DNA from: Nereocystis luetkeana
Taxonomy: Eukaryota > Sar > Phaeophyceae > Laminariales > Laminariaceae
DNA: 64,000 nt
Assembly: GCA_031213475.1 (NCBI GenBank)
Contig: JARUPZ010000011.1
Span: 2,604,001-2,668,000 of the forward strand
Reading direction: 5' to 3'
This document shows positions 11,114 through 22,432 of the stretch, piece after piece. Every line of letters begins with the position of its first letter. The stretch's first letter is position 1. The notes beneath the pieces were generated by a model. That model was not told the origin of the DNA. It ran no database searches and saw only the letters and a list, made by a program, of their open reading frames with translations. The position numbers were made by a program, and so were the translations under genes.

Positions 11114-13034
11114 TCATTTTTAGGCTATTTATAGTCACAGTACGTGTACGCACAAGCATATACCAGGTAGAGAGCATAGGAATATTCCTAGAAAATTATC
11201 CCCATCTCGTACACAGCAGTGGTGAACCCAGCTCATTTATACCTTGTATATGTCATGGTATTCATGGCGAGTCCCCCTTTCGGGACTAAGCTGCTTCCTA
11301 CCGTAGGGTGCAGTTTTTTTTGTTTATCCGGCTTTCGCCTTGCAAGTTATAGAGGTGTCGGAGTGGGTTGTGAAGCGCCGTATCTTCGATACATTTCTCA
11401 GAAAAATCTGGATGGACTTTGTACCCTCTTGCTTTCTATGCATCTGTGCATACATCCCTTTAAGGTGGGCTTGTGCCATGGTAACAATGGTCTCCCCGTT
11501 TCCCCTCTATTGTCGAGAACGCGTGTTTCTGATGAAACGCGCCTAACAACTTATTTAAACAACCCCCCTGCTTTCAGCCTCTGAGAGTCAAGAACTTGGA
11601 AATCATCAAAATAAGACATCAAACTCTGTGAGTGACTGTACGTGTCTACCAGGGTAGCTCGAGCTGCATTACCCAGTAGTCGGGCCAGCTCCATACTGCC
11701 TCATGTGTTATCCGGTAACCAGCCTATCCTCAGGCATACTATCAAACATGCACGTGCTTGTGGACGGCTTGTGCCGGGTTTTACCGGCACGTTGACGTTT
11801 GCTCCGCTCGGTCTCCAACTCGCAACCCGGGCATTTTTTTCAATCCAACACAACTCTCCAACACCGCGCAAGCCCTAACGCGTGCCCACCACACGTGGAG
11901 CTCTTTTCGCGTATTCCTTCATTCAATCGTGCCGCCACTATTCCTTCCTGCAAATTTATTATGTTCTTCTTCTCGCACTCGTTGTGATCGTGTTCTCATC
12001 ATACTCTCCTTGTACTGTGTTTCCTACTTCCCTCCTCGGCGCCACCTTCTTCCCTGATGACCATACACTTTCACCGCTATTGATACACAGATCCAACTCT
12101 ACTTAATTGCAGGTAGTACGCTGCTGGTACGTACAGCAGTTTCCTGCTGAAAACAGCAGCGCCGGACGCACCTCAGCGGTAACGGCGATGTTATCCCATC
12201 GCGTCCGCGAAGCTTGAGGTTAGTTTGTTGTACTTGTAGGCAATGCCTTATTTTGTGGTACACTCGTATACCGTACGTAGAACACCCACGAACCGCAAAG
12301 AATATCATCCGAAGCACCAACGGGCTTTGTCATATATCCCCCCGTGTGGTTAACTTCCAAGTATTAGAGCGATGCATGCTGTATATCCATGCAAGCGTGT
12401 GAGTATGCATTCATTCATCAGAATGGATAGTGACCCTTCACCGTGCCGCAAAGAGGACGCGACAAACGTTCAACGGCAAAGCGTCCGAGGCCGTAAGATC
12501 AACGATATCTCTCGACCCTTCGGTAATGGGCATATACCTATATCGTTGCATGGGCTAGACGTTGCCGTCCTCAAGGACCTCTTTTATCGTGAGGGAAGGA
12601 AGGTTCCCTGTGTCGGGCAGGCGTGGTTATCGCGTGCAAGAAGGAGCGTGCGATAAAAGAGTACAAGACTAAGATTGCCGGTAGGATTGAGTCTCGGTAG
12701 GATTGGAGAGGCAACGGGAAATAACTTCGCGGGTGCCGTGGGCGCGCCTTTTGGGTTGGGGGGCGCACCACTGACGAACAAAGCGCAATGGAATCATGCG
12801 GAGGGATGGGGGTTTGGTGGGGGACGAGGCAAAGAGAGTGTCAAGACTATGAGGGTTGCGAGTGTGGAGAACGGGTGTGGCAAACAGCGTTCATATCGCC
12901 ACGCAGGCGCTCATATTACCCGGATATACTGCTGCAGGTGACGTAATCAAGTAATACTATACGGAAGGCCGGTTCAAAAACGTGAAAGTATCGTCCGACG
13001 ACTACGCCCGGCATCTTCCAAACGCCGATACTAA
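11114..13034. other. Stretch without a recognised gene
   Basis: The longest frames are short and show no recognisable domain. Some codon-like stretches, such as the frame ending near 12656, look protein-like but could not be assigned. Confidence 0.4.
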
Positions 13035-13143
13035 TATTACGGGGGACCATAGTTAATAGGACCTGTGGTATACATAAAAACCTATATATTTAACAATTTC
13101 TACTAACAATATTTGGTCCTATTAACTATGGTCCCCCGTAATA
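13035..13143. mobile_element. Small MITE-like inverted repeat of 109 bp
   Basis: Perfect 29-bp terminal inverted repeats (13035-13063 and 13115-13143, containing GGGGGACCATAGTTAATAGG and its complement) enclose about 50 bp of AT-rich DNA. No coding capacity. A TA-type target duplication is possible because the ends are TATTAC and GTAATA. Confidence 0.8.
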
Positions 13144-14530
13144 GACCTCCTGGGAAGTTGATTCCGTCGTTGTTGCCATTCCCAACACCGTGCGCACGGT
13201 ACGCCACCTCTTTCAAACGTCGCCGATTCGTTACAGCAGTCGCCGTTTCTTCGTTCTTGCACAATGGTTGCTATGTCGTCTTTTTGTGTGCGTATGTTCG
13301 TGCCAGGTACGTGCGTACGGGCTGTGTTGAGTGTTGAGTGCGATATCTGAATCGAAAATTGCGAGGGACTCCGCCTTCTCCTTCACCGCTACCGTAACAT
13401 TTATATATATATTATATCTCGAAGAATTTTTTGTTGCCGCTACTGAAGACTTTAGTACGTAACACAACGAATGCTGGTTGACCGACCGCTTCAACAAACA
13501 AACACTGTTCTGCCTCTCGTCTTGTGATTCCAATCGCGTCAGGTCGTTCTTATGTGTCGTTCTTATGTGTCGTTCCTATGTGTCGTTCTTATTATGTCTC
13601 CCCCACTACGGGGGGGTGTTGGTGTGCCCGATGGAGCAAACTCATGTACTATTTTTTTGTTCTCTTTTTCGCCAATATTTGATAGGTGTCTTCGACGATG
13701 CCTGTCCGCTCGCTGTGTGTCTTCGCTTTATCCCGTTTCATTGTTGTGCTATCCCGTTCCTGTCTTTCTACCTCATCGCCTCTGGCAGCATATAAGAACC
13801 TCGTGAACCCTGCATGGTCGACGGATGGGAGCGCGTTCATGGGCATGCCGGCCGCGGGTGTGTGCTGCTATGCTGCTTGTCCTAAACAAATACTCTCCGA
13901 TATGTCAATCGCGTAAAGTCGTAACATACACGGTATGCACGGCGTTGCCTCCGAGTGGCGTTGCTGACCCCTCATCTCCAGCTGCAGCCGAAGGATCCCG
14001 GGTATCACACGCTCACCTCGTTTGGGCTTCGACGGTCTTCAGGTCTGTTTGTGCTGACCAGTCCTTCCCTCCCCGTCGCGCCTATAGTAACTCAGATCCA
14101 GCGACGGACTCACCCAATGGTATATGGGGGGGGTTCACGTGTCTCCGCAAGAAGAAACAGCCTACGGCCGGTTACCTCCGGTGGCTGTGGACTAGCGGGG
14201 AAGACACGGCACCTTCTGGTGATTCTGCCGCTAGGTGTGGCTCCGTGGAACTTGATCTACCAGACCCCCCTATTTACAATTCTTATTCATGACTATTCAA
14301 TACGGTAACGCTCACACCGCTCTGCATTGTGGCGGAATTTCCGGCTCTACGAAGGCAGTAGGCAGGGTTCAGTGGAATTGGTCGTATGACACGTGCGAAA
14401 ACAGATTCCGGCTTCTTCTCGTGCCTCGACGAACACCCGTGCCACAGTACTTGACCAAGGCTCCTACTTCTGTGCCCAGATTTCTTCCTCTAGGCATGGC
14501 ACAGTGGAGTCGGACCTATCAGCTTCCGGT
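13144..14530. other. Stretch without a recognised gene
   Basis: A 13-bp unit, GTCGTTCTTATGT, is repeated about four times at 13543-13595. Two reading frames of more than 100 codons at 13825-14310 lack any recognisable motif. Their sequence partly resembles decayed repeat DNA that leads into the LINE 3' end at 14531. Confidence 0.4.
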
Positions 14531-14827
14531 GTGGCCACTTCCAGAGACAGCAATAGGAGTACTATTAATATGTAACTTCCTCTTTGGGTTCCTTACTGTA
14601 AACACTACCTGTAAGTGATACGATCGTTCCCCTAGGGCGGAGTAAAGGTTCTCCACCCCGCACAAATGATCAAACTCGGCCACCAGCTGTGACCGACCGC
14701 CAACATAAAAAACAAAAAAACGGTACCCTGGTTGTCTACCTTACGTAGTGAGCGGCGTGTTTTACAGTGTCGTTGCTAACCCAACGCCAACCCAATCTAT
14801 ATGTTTAATGTATGGGGGGGGGCGTAC
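14531..14827 (-). mobile_element. 3' untranslated region of the FADD-type LINE
   Basis: This block lies immediately downstream (minus strand) of the LINE stop codon. It is clearly related to 48096-48373, sharing GAGTAAAGGTTCT, CCCTGGTTGT and AGTGAGCGGC. A C tract on the LINE sense strand (14813-14822) separates it from the coding end. Confidence 0.7.
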
Positions 14828-16316
14828 TCATTTGTTGCTTGCCTTAGTCATTTTACCATTGACCACGCATCCCTTTCGAGACGGAGCACCGTTCCTACTC
14901 CTAATAGAGACACCTCCAACAATTGGGCGCTCATTACGTTGTTTCCATATATTACATAAAAACTTTTTGCTAATCTTATCCCCTTCCTGTTTGGCCGCCT
15001 GTGACCACCATCTATCTCCTAGGATAGCGATCGTTTTCTCGCTGCTATCTAGTGTGTCAAACTCCTCCATGTCACATTCTTCTATTTCCCTCATCTATCT
15101 CCTCTTCTAACACACCCCGTTCCTCCTTGTATATTTCACATTCTCCTACTATGTGAGTTCTACTCTCTATCGCTTTGCCACACGGGCACATCTGTGCATC
15201 TATTTCCTCCTCCTCCCGGCTACTGGTATACCTCTTTCTTCTTTCTGGCAAGTCCAGGTCGCCTACACGAAACCGCAGCTTCAGCGTTTTCGCGAAGTCC
15301 ATTGGGCCGTGCAGATACGTTTTCATTCCTATTCCTTCCCTCAATCTCCCGTATATTTCTAGGTGTTTTTCCGATTCCACCTTGTTTCGTAGCGCTAGCC
15401 TTTCCCTTCTTTCTATCCTTTCTTCTACTTCTGCCTTGTACTTCCCAAGCTTCCCGGCGAACATCACCTCTTCTTGGTTTCCCCCTATATCCTTCCATAA
15501 TATCTCAACTACGCTATCCCACCCTATTCCAGTTCGCCCTTTTGTTACTTTCTCCCATACAGATTTATCAACTATGGTCGGCAACCTCTTTTTTGGCATG
15601 TTCCTTACTTTATATTGCCATTTCAACTTTCTCACATCCCTGTTTGTCTTGAGTGGGTGCATTCCCAGTTCTGCTCTTAATATTGTATTACTAGTCGTAC
15701 TTGAGCATCTTAGGATTTTTTTAGCTGCTGTCATCTGTACTGTTTCCAACCGTTTTACGAATTTCGCATTCCCTTCCCATACTTCTCCTGCATGTTCTAG
15801 CTTTGGTACTATCACATTCATCAGGATACATCTCTTAATCCTGGTGTCAAGGTGCGACTCTGTTAGGATCGCATCCATCTTGCCTATGTGTGCTTTACCC
15901 TTTCCTATTACTTTTGCTATATGTGTATCCCAAGAGCAGTCTTTTGAGATCTCTACGCCAAGGTACGTATACTGGTCTACGATCGGTAATTCATCTTCTC
16001 CCCACTTCCAACTGAAATTTATCGGGTTCACCTTATCTTCGTTACGAACAACTACTGCGCATTTCTTGACGTTCGCCGCCACCCTCCATTTCCTAGCGTA
16101 TTCTAGCGCGTTCTCTATTTGTTTCTGCAATCCTTCAGGTGTTTCTGATATCCCCACGAAGTCATCAGCAAACATCAATCCCGACACTGTATCTTCCCCT
16201 ACCACCGTGACTCCCTGCCTTGCTGCTTCAACTGCTACTATCAGGTCGTTAATATATATCTTGAATAGGTTGGGTGACAGCGTACATCCCTGTGCAACTC
16301 CTTGTAAAATATCAAC
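14828..16316 (-). pseudogene. Non-LTR retrotransposon (LINE) reverse transcriptase, 5'-truncated and frameshifted
   Basis: The minus strand encodes the C-terminal part of a LINE reverse transcriptase. QGVAQGCTLSPNLFKIYIND is the motif before the catalytic site, and FADDFVGIS is the catalytic box (about 16160-16185). A thumb/connection region follows, and then a Cys/His motif, CPCGKAIESRTHIVGEC, typical of LINE C-termini. The frame ends at 15072 after EEEIDEGNRRM. The true C-terminus continues in another frame from about 15094 (REIEECDMEEFDTLDSSEK to MTKASNK), so one frameshift breaks this copy. The upstream RT palm, fingers and endonuclease are absent. Similarity starts exactly after a 22-base G tract at 16323-16344. 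Clade is uncertain. Confidence 0.88.
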
Positions 16317-16322
16317 ATACCT

Positions 16323-16344
16323 TGGGGGGGGGGGGGGGGGGGGG
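16323..16344. repeat. Poly-G tract at the LINE 5' truncation point
   Basis: About 22 consecutive G residues lie on the plus strand (C on the LINE sense strand), directly at the 5' end of the recognisable LINE sequence. Confidence 0.9.
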
Positions 16345-18354
16345 CAAACGCTTTTCGAGCATTTGCCGCACTTTTTTAAGCGATCCGGCCGACCACGCAC
16401 CCCCCTGACCTTCTGAACACTGCGTCTTTCGGCGTAAACGCCGTCGCCGCCCCCCCCCCCTCGCTCTCCGAGCACTAGCCATACCTACCTTGCTAGACGA
16501 AACTGACCCTCTTGACGACGCATCTACGTCAACGAAAGCCATCATCCTTGTATGGCGGTGCCACCGCTGGCACGTGGTTTCATTGCATCGACCTTTCACG
16601 CACGGGCCGGGGCGCCTCAATTGTTCATCGCCAACGACGCTTTGGGATAATGTTTTTGCCGTGGGCCCCGCAACGGTGCTTGGCGAGCGAATGCCCACTC
16701 TTTGTTATTGAGGTTGACTTCGTCGGTATACTTCTCTCCAGACGACGTCAGCGATACATTCATCTGCCGGTATAAGAGCCTTACGAGACGTGCAGTGTTT
16801 CTACGATGGTCGATCCACGCATTTTCTCACAGGGTGGGCGTGTATTAACATATCCGAAGGCACCCAACACGACGTGCTGTGATGATGTTCGTTCGGGATT
16901 ATTGCATTATCACCGTCTGACTCATGTTTTAATGTTTACGGAAAAAAGCCGCGCTACCCCCGACGCCGAGAGACGCAGGGTGCTAATGGATTTGGAGGTT
17001 GATGGTATCCTGTTTACCGTGAGGTACCTTCGGCGCTATACTTTCAGATTTCTGGCCGTCAGTCGCCTTTGAGCTCATATATATGTGTAGCGTTAGATTT
17101 TTGGCCGTCAAGCACCCCCGAGGTTATCTTGGGACCACTCTATTCATAGTAAAAATTGCACCATTTCGCAAGATTCGATGCTCAAGAATACCGGACTGGT
17201 CGGTGAGCACAACGCAGGCTCTGTTGAGTACCACAAAAGCAGACGCTATAAGACCAACGACGAGCATATTTCCCCCTTGCCGAAGCCAGCTACACTCGTA
17301 TAACGAGCATAATAACCTGACCACATACCGGTAATAATCAAGGATTTTCACGGTGTAGCACACAACCGCGGTGTGGTTTTTCTATTATTTCCAGAACCCT
17401 GGGGTGTAGTGCGTCGCAGATTATATTTCTTATTAATACGGCGGTGCGGCGCTGTGCGGATTTTGGTATTTGACTTGTATACGGTGTGGTGCGGTTGACA
17501 CTGGTGGTCAAAATCCCACGGCACCGTACCCACACTGCTGTAGCAAACTACCTCAGCTAACTGCTTGGACTTAAGGGCCCCGAAGACTCGTCACGGTGTT
17601 CATGTTGGGTTTTTTTCCGAGAGTCGAACGATGCGAATCGGTGCGTTTTTTTATCGGTCGATGCGGTGCGGTACGCAGGGAGTTTTGGTTGTGAGAATCC
17701 CCCGGTGCGGTGCGGTGCGGTTATGTTGAAAAGCAAATCGTACGTTGCGGTGCGTTTTTTTGTTGTTGCAATTACATGCCTCAGATGATCAAATGCCTCA
17801 TACCGCCCCTGTAATAGGCGCGACAGTTGTCGGTAGAGCCGTGTACCTGAGTTGGCCGCCCAGCTCCGGTAAAATGGCTGAAACCCACGTGAATCTGAAC
17901 GCTAAACCTAACCCTACGTAGCCATATTTAGTCTAACCCTCAACGCCTGTGGGAAGATTCTCGGAATGAATCTGTAACGGGGAGTGTGTGTCAGCATATT
18001 CAATCTAACCCTGAACACCTGCCTGTGGGAAAATTATCGGAATGAATCTGTAACAGGGAAGAGGTGTGTGCGCTGTCAACCATATCATTATTGTTTTTCT
18101 TACATAGTCGTATGCCATTTATTTTAACAGATCAGATATTTAGCGGTGAAGGTCGGGCGTGCTTGCTCTTGCGCGCCCGTTGGTTTTGATGCGCAACCTG
18201 ATCAGACAGCAAAAAAAAAACTTTTTTTTTCTTCCCTGCCATAATACAGGTTTTTCCATCTTTAGTTTTTTCTACCTGGTAGTTTATAGGGTTCGGCGCG
18301 GGAAGGCTTTCCTCATTTATTTTGATATTATTTCTGCTCTTATATGTCCATATC
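16345..18354. other. Stretch without a recognised gene
   Basis: A GGTGC-rich tract with units such as GCGGTGCGGTGCGG occurs at 17625-17755. At 17931-18063 a block of about 70 bp containing TCGGAATGAATCTGTAAC is duplicated in tandem. No gene is recognisable. Confidence 0.45.
17931..18063. repeat. Two-unit tandem duplication of about 70 bp
   Basis: The words AATCTAACCCT, CACCTG, TGTGGGAA and TCGGAATGAATCTGTAAC occur twice in the same order with small differences. Confidence 0.75.
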
Positions 18355-18385
<31 letters not shown>

Positions 18386-18713
18386 CATCCCATTTATTAT
18401 CTTCGCACACCGTCTTCTCTCTCTCCTTCCAACTCGTAACTCAGATCCGGGGTCACATAGCAGGCTCTTCTACCCCCTTCCCGCTACGGTACGTGCCTTC
18501 ATTTTTATCGCGAGAAGATTTCAGCCTTTTCTTCCCTCGTCGACTCGCATCGAATTGTGCCTACCCACGCTGCAAGGCGCTCTCAACAATTGAATCCTCT
18601 TTTATTTTTATTTTTGCAAATAAAGTCAAATGTCCGACCCACCTGGGGCTCGAACCCAGGACTCAAACACAAGTAGAATTCGAGGTTAACCACTTGAACC
18701 ACCGGGGCGACCG
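18355..18713 (-). mobile_element. tRNA-derived SINE (family 1), full-length copy, minus strand
   Basis: Read from 18713 on the minus strand, the copy has the head CGGTCGCCCCGGTGG, A box TGGTTCAAGTGG and B box GGTTCGAGCCC. Then come the TTTATTTGCAAAAATAAAAA segment, the family body and a poly-A tail (T tract 18355-18382). It is very similar to the copy at 19051. Translation of the head gives the LGLEPRT-type string typical of translated tRNA-like repeats. Confidence 0.93.
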
Positions 18714-19050
18714 GCTCTACTACTATATGTGCGCCCGCGGTTTTTCTATTGGGCCGGCGCCGGGAGTTGTTCTACCCTGCCCTCCTACTCTTTACGTGAT
18801 ATTATCGGTCGAGTCCCTTCCCTTAGTTTCGCCGTCGACTATTATTAATAGACTTGGAGCAATACGATTGGTCGGGTGCTATATACACCGCATGGCCGCA
18901 TGGCACATAATTGATACCAGGTACCAGGTATACATTTCCTCTTGCGTATGATATAAAAAATATATTGTGTGCCTCGGAGGTGGAAACCAATGGATGTCTT
19001 GAATTGGCACAGTATTAATAAATCAATCTCGAGCTATTGCTATTAATAGT

Positions 19051-19409
19051 CGGTCGCCCCGGTGGTTCAAGTGGTTAACCTCGAATTCTGCTTGTGTTTG
19101 AGTTCTGGGTTCGAGCCCCAGGTGGGTCGGACATTTGACTTTATTTGCAAAAATAAAAATAAAGAAGGATTCAATTGTTGAGAACGCCTTGCAGCGTGGG
19201 TAGGCACAATTCGATGCGAGTCGACAAGGGAAGAAAAGGCTGAAATCTTCTCGCGATAAAAATGAAGGCACGTACCGTAGCGGGAAGGGGGTAGAAGAGC
19301 CTGCTATGTGACCCCGGATCTGAGTTACGAGTTGGAAGGAGAGAGAGAAGAAGATGTGCGAAGATAATAAATGGGATGATGAGCAAAAAAATAAAAAAAA
19401 TAAAAAATA
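19051..19409 (+). mobile_element. tRNA-derived SINE (family 1), full-length copy, plus strand
   Basis: The head starts CGGTCGCCCCGG, with A box TGGTTCAAGTGG and B box GGTTCGAGCCC. The family body follows, and the A-rich tail (19384-19409) is interrupted by T residues. It faces away from the minus-strand copy at 18355-18713, with the two heads about 340 bp apart. Confidence 0.93.
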
Positions 19410-19942
19410 CTGTAACTCACGACATATATTTTTTCATTTCACCCACAACACGCCACGCATGTCGAAGATATATCTGCTGGAGCACGCCAACGCTCTTTTC
19501 CACCCCCCCGGCCACTTTTCCACTGCTGTGTGTCTGTGTGTCTATGGCCGGCCGGTATCTCCGGTTCTAGTTTTGCAGTTGTATCGTACCTACCTGGTAC
19601 CTGATACCATTGGTACCTGGTGCACTTCTTATCACATGTTCCGGAATTTCAGAATTCCTCATTTTTCTCCACGAGAGACCGTTCGTTGTGACGGTGCAGC
19701 AGTAGCATGCTGCGTGTAGAAGCGTTCCAGTGACATACCAGGTAGTACTCTGTCTGGTGAGACGAAGAGGCTTGCTCGTCATTCTCCGCTTCAAAGAAGT
19801 TTATTTAGATATTTAGGAGGAACAATACCTACCACAACTATGAGAAGTAGGTGTGGGATGGGCACGCCAGATCGCACACCAGGTGGGTGTGGTACTGTAT
19901 GCATTCATAACTCTGCTCAGCCCAGATATTTCCCATTATTGT
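19410..19942. other. Stretch without a recognised gene
   Basis: TACCTGGTACCTGATACC is at about 19592 and TACCAGGTA at about 19737. Nothing else is supported. Confidence 0.4.
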
Positions 19943-20039
19943 TTAACCCTTTTAGAACCGCAGTCCCGTTTTGGGGACAAACTACTTGAAAATTGAGTGG
20001 TTTGTCCCCAAAACGGAACCGCGGTTCTAAAGGGGTTAA
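19943..20039. mobile_element. piggyBac-like TTAA foldback MITE, copy 1
   Basis: The element is TTAACCCTTTTAGAACCGCAG ... CTGCGGTTCTAAAGGGGTTAA-like, with near-perfect inverted arms (GTCCCGTTTTGGGGACAAAC against GTTTGTCCCCAAAACGG). It is flanked by TTAA at both ends. The TTAA target and CCC start are the hallmarks of piggyBac-type ends. No transposase is encoded. Confidence 0.8.
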
Positions 20040-20104
20040 GCAGCATAATATCCGTATACTTACACACTGGTGGTACTAATGTTTATTGTGTCGGTTCTAC
20101 TTGC

Positions 20105-20120
20105 GGGGGGGGGGGGGGGG
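20105..20120. repeat. Poly-G tract
   Basis: About 16 uninterrupted G residues follow TACTTGC. Confidence 0.9.
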
Positions 20121-20344
20121 TGATTAGGGCTACGAAGAGCCAGGGTTCGAGATATTCCACCCCTCCCTCCATGAAAATTGGGCCCTCTTGAAAAGCCAAT
20201 GCGATGAGCAGACATATTTGTTCGTTGCCATTTGCGCCCTATTAACAGGCTTGCCCGCGCGGGAGTGTGGTGTGAATGTTTTAACAACCGCATGTTTCGT
20301 ATTATGGTAATATATTGCATTTGATCTGTTTAAAGTAATCATTC

Positions 20345-21301
20345 TACTGTTAATGTTTGCCATCGGGCAATGCGCCTCAAATACGCTTCGATGTCGATAA
20401 TATATATCAGTAAACAGCTACGGAGATGAAAAGAAAACCCGGGAGAACCATGCAAGGTTGGACAAGTTCACAGAGCACTGTAGCTTCATTCGATAACGTC
20501 TTAAGATCAACTTACCCACTTGTCTTGCCCTTTGTCCGGCCTTCTGTTATCACGCGTTCGCCCACGCCTGTAACTTCAAACCTACCAGGCCGCATCCAGG
20601 CTCCATCTCCACGCCATGGGTGTAGGTCTGCCACCCCCCCCGAACAAAACTATGACTAAGGCAATAAAAGAAAAAACACGCGCCCCCCACCCCTCTTGGT
20701 GATCGTGTAGCTGGAACTTGAAGCGGGATACCCTTCGTGAGATGGCGTCCTAGATGGTCTCCGAGGCGATCTGCAATAGCTGCTCCTTCAGCGCCCCTTC
20801 CCTCGCTATTGTTCCTCTCACCATCGCTTCCCCACATAGCGCTGGATAGTCGGTGAAGACGCTGCCCACTACCCCGAGGTGCCCAAAGCTTTCCACAAGG
20901 AAGGTAGCGAGTTGTCAAGTGTATGCCTCCGCTCGTCGAAAGACACCTCTCCTATCGGCGAGCTCAGTATTGGCGCTTTTGCGCGCCTCAGAGGTAGCGG
21001 CAGCTGGCCCATCCAGCTCAGCAGTTCCTCCACGCAGGTATCTCTGAATTTGCGGGTAGGTGTGGGTGATGTCGAGCAGAACGGACTTACTTTGGTCGCG
21101 GATTTCTCTGGAAAGGATGTCATGAAGACCTCCTTTCGGATGAGTATACTGCATATATATATCCATCTGGAGAGAACGCCCGCTATGGAGGGGGTTCCCC
21201 ATGTTCCCTTTTGCTGGGGAACTCCAAGCAGGTTCAATGCGCGGGACATCGCGGGGAGCAGCGGCTAGTGCTGGTCGACCTGAGCTCGCGCTCAAGGGCA
21301 T
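20345..21301 (-). pseudogene. Endonuclease-type (R2-like) LINE, 3' fragment, decayed
   Basis: The minus strand carries pieces, in several frames, of the C-terminal region of a LINE whose restriction-like endonuclease follows the RT. SVLLDITHTYPQ is the catalytic Asp-containing strand, followed by GPAAATSEARKS. A second frame gives SFDERRHTLDNSLPSLWKALG, and a third gives ALKEQLLQIAS and ISRRVSRFKFQLHDHQ. The end PMAWRWSLDAAW stops at 20582. The same order occurs in the larger copy at 43530-46018. The 3' untranslated part ends near 20345 in CGCATTGCCCGATGGCAAAC, the tail shared with other repeats here. RT itself is missing. Confidence 0.75.
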
Positions 21302-21855
21302 ATCATTACGTGACGCATGTCTACAAACAGTATGTCCACTGGTGATGTGTTACATTTGGTTGAATTTTCGATCAATTTTCGGATTTTATTGTCTCACATA
21401 TTTATATTTTCTGGTGTACGTTCATATGGGGCTCCTCAGGGCGGGCTGTATAGAGATAGATATACTGGTGTGTATGCGGTATAAGAACTGCAGTGTTGCC
21501 TTTTGTTGAAGCTTTTAGATATTCCGCGGAGGAATATTACTACTTTTTAGAACGTGCCTGGTTTAGTACTGTTGGAAGGCATGCCTGCAGTGCTATAAGT
21601 AAGTATTAACATTGCAACACCATTGGGGCTCAGAGGAAAACGTGCGCTAAAAAGTGTCATTATATCAGTACGTAGTCATATAACATCGGCCGGACGAAGC
21701 AGCCCGGGTTGCCGGGGTAGGGCATGTGTCCGAATTGCAACGTGACGAGATGTACGATAAGAGACATAAAAGGTAGATAGACTTGCTACAGTATAGGTTT
21801 CCTTCGTATACGGAGATTTCTTCTTTCAAGAATGTTTTTGAATGATCAACGTGAA

Positions 21856-21900
21856 ATCATGCTGCACATTATTGTCGGATGGCAAGCCTAATAATAACAT
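21856..21900 (+). repeat. Retroelement 3'-tail motif copy
   Basis: ATGCTGCACATTATTGTCGG is followed by ATGGCAAGCCTAATAATAAC, matching the tails at 640, 8920 and 22400. No LINE body is visible upstream. Confidence 0.5.
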
Positions 21901-22166
21901 AATAATAGCATGGTGATAGCTGTGTTGTTCCAGGTCTCTCTATACCTGGGTCCCTTGTTTTCCGGAACAACAGTACATAGCGCGCATGGCGAGGCTATGA
22001 TATAGCCACGAGCTCCCCCTTTTCCATCGTCCATCGGGAACACATACATGCCTTAATATCATTGATAATATCATCGCGTACATGCCACCACAGGTCTTGT
22101 CGCCATAAATTGGACTGGGACTGGTCACGAATACTGTACGTACGTACGAACATATCTTTCTGAATG

Positions 22167-22432
22167 GTGCGTAGCAGTTATAAACCAGCGATTTCGATGG
22201 ACAGCGGGGTTTTGGTAGATGCTTTAGGGGGTGCTTAAGGAGGGGAGTGGTCGTTTTTTGGTGGATGAGATGAAGGGATGTTGGTTGTAGTATTCTTCAT
22301 GAGCGTCACATCAGTTTTGATTTGTCGTATGATACTGCCGCGCTTTTGTTCTGGAGAGTTAGTTCTTCATTTTGTGTTGGTCTTTTTTCAGAACAACACT
22401 ACACATTGTCGGATGACAAGCATTAAAAAAAA
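22167..22432 (+). repeat. Interspersed repeat with LINE-type 3' tail, copy 2
   Basis: Direct counterpart of 8681-8956, with the same GATGCTTTAGGGGGTGCTTA core. It ends ACATTGTCGGATGACAAGCA plus a short A run instead of the trinucleotide array. Confidence 0.78.

Noticed and set aside
15175-16416. 413-codon plus-strand frame
   Set aside because: It is the antisense shadow of the LINE reverse transcriptase on the minus strand and has no domain of its own.
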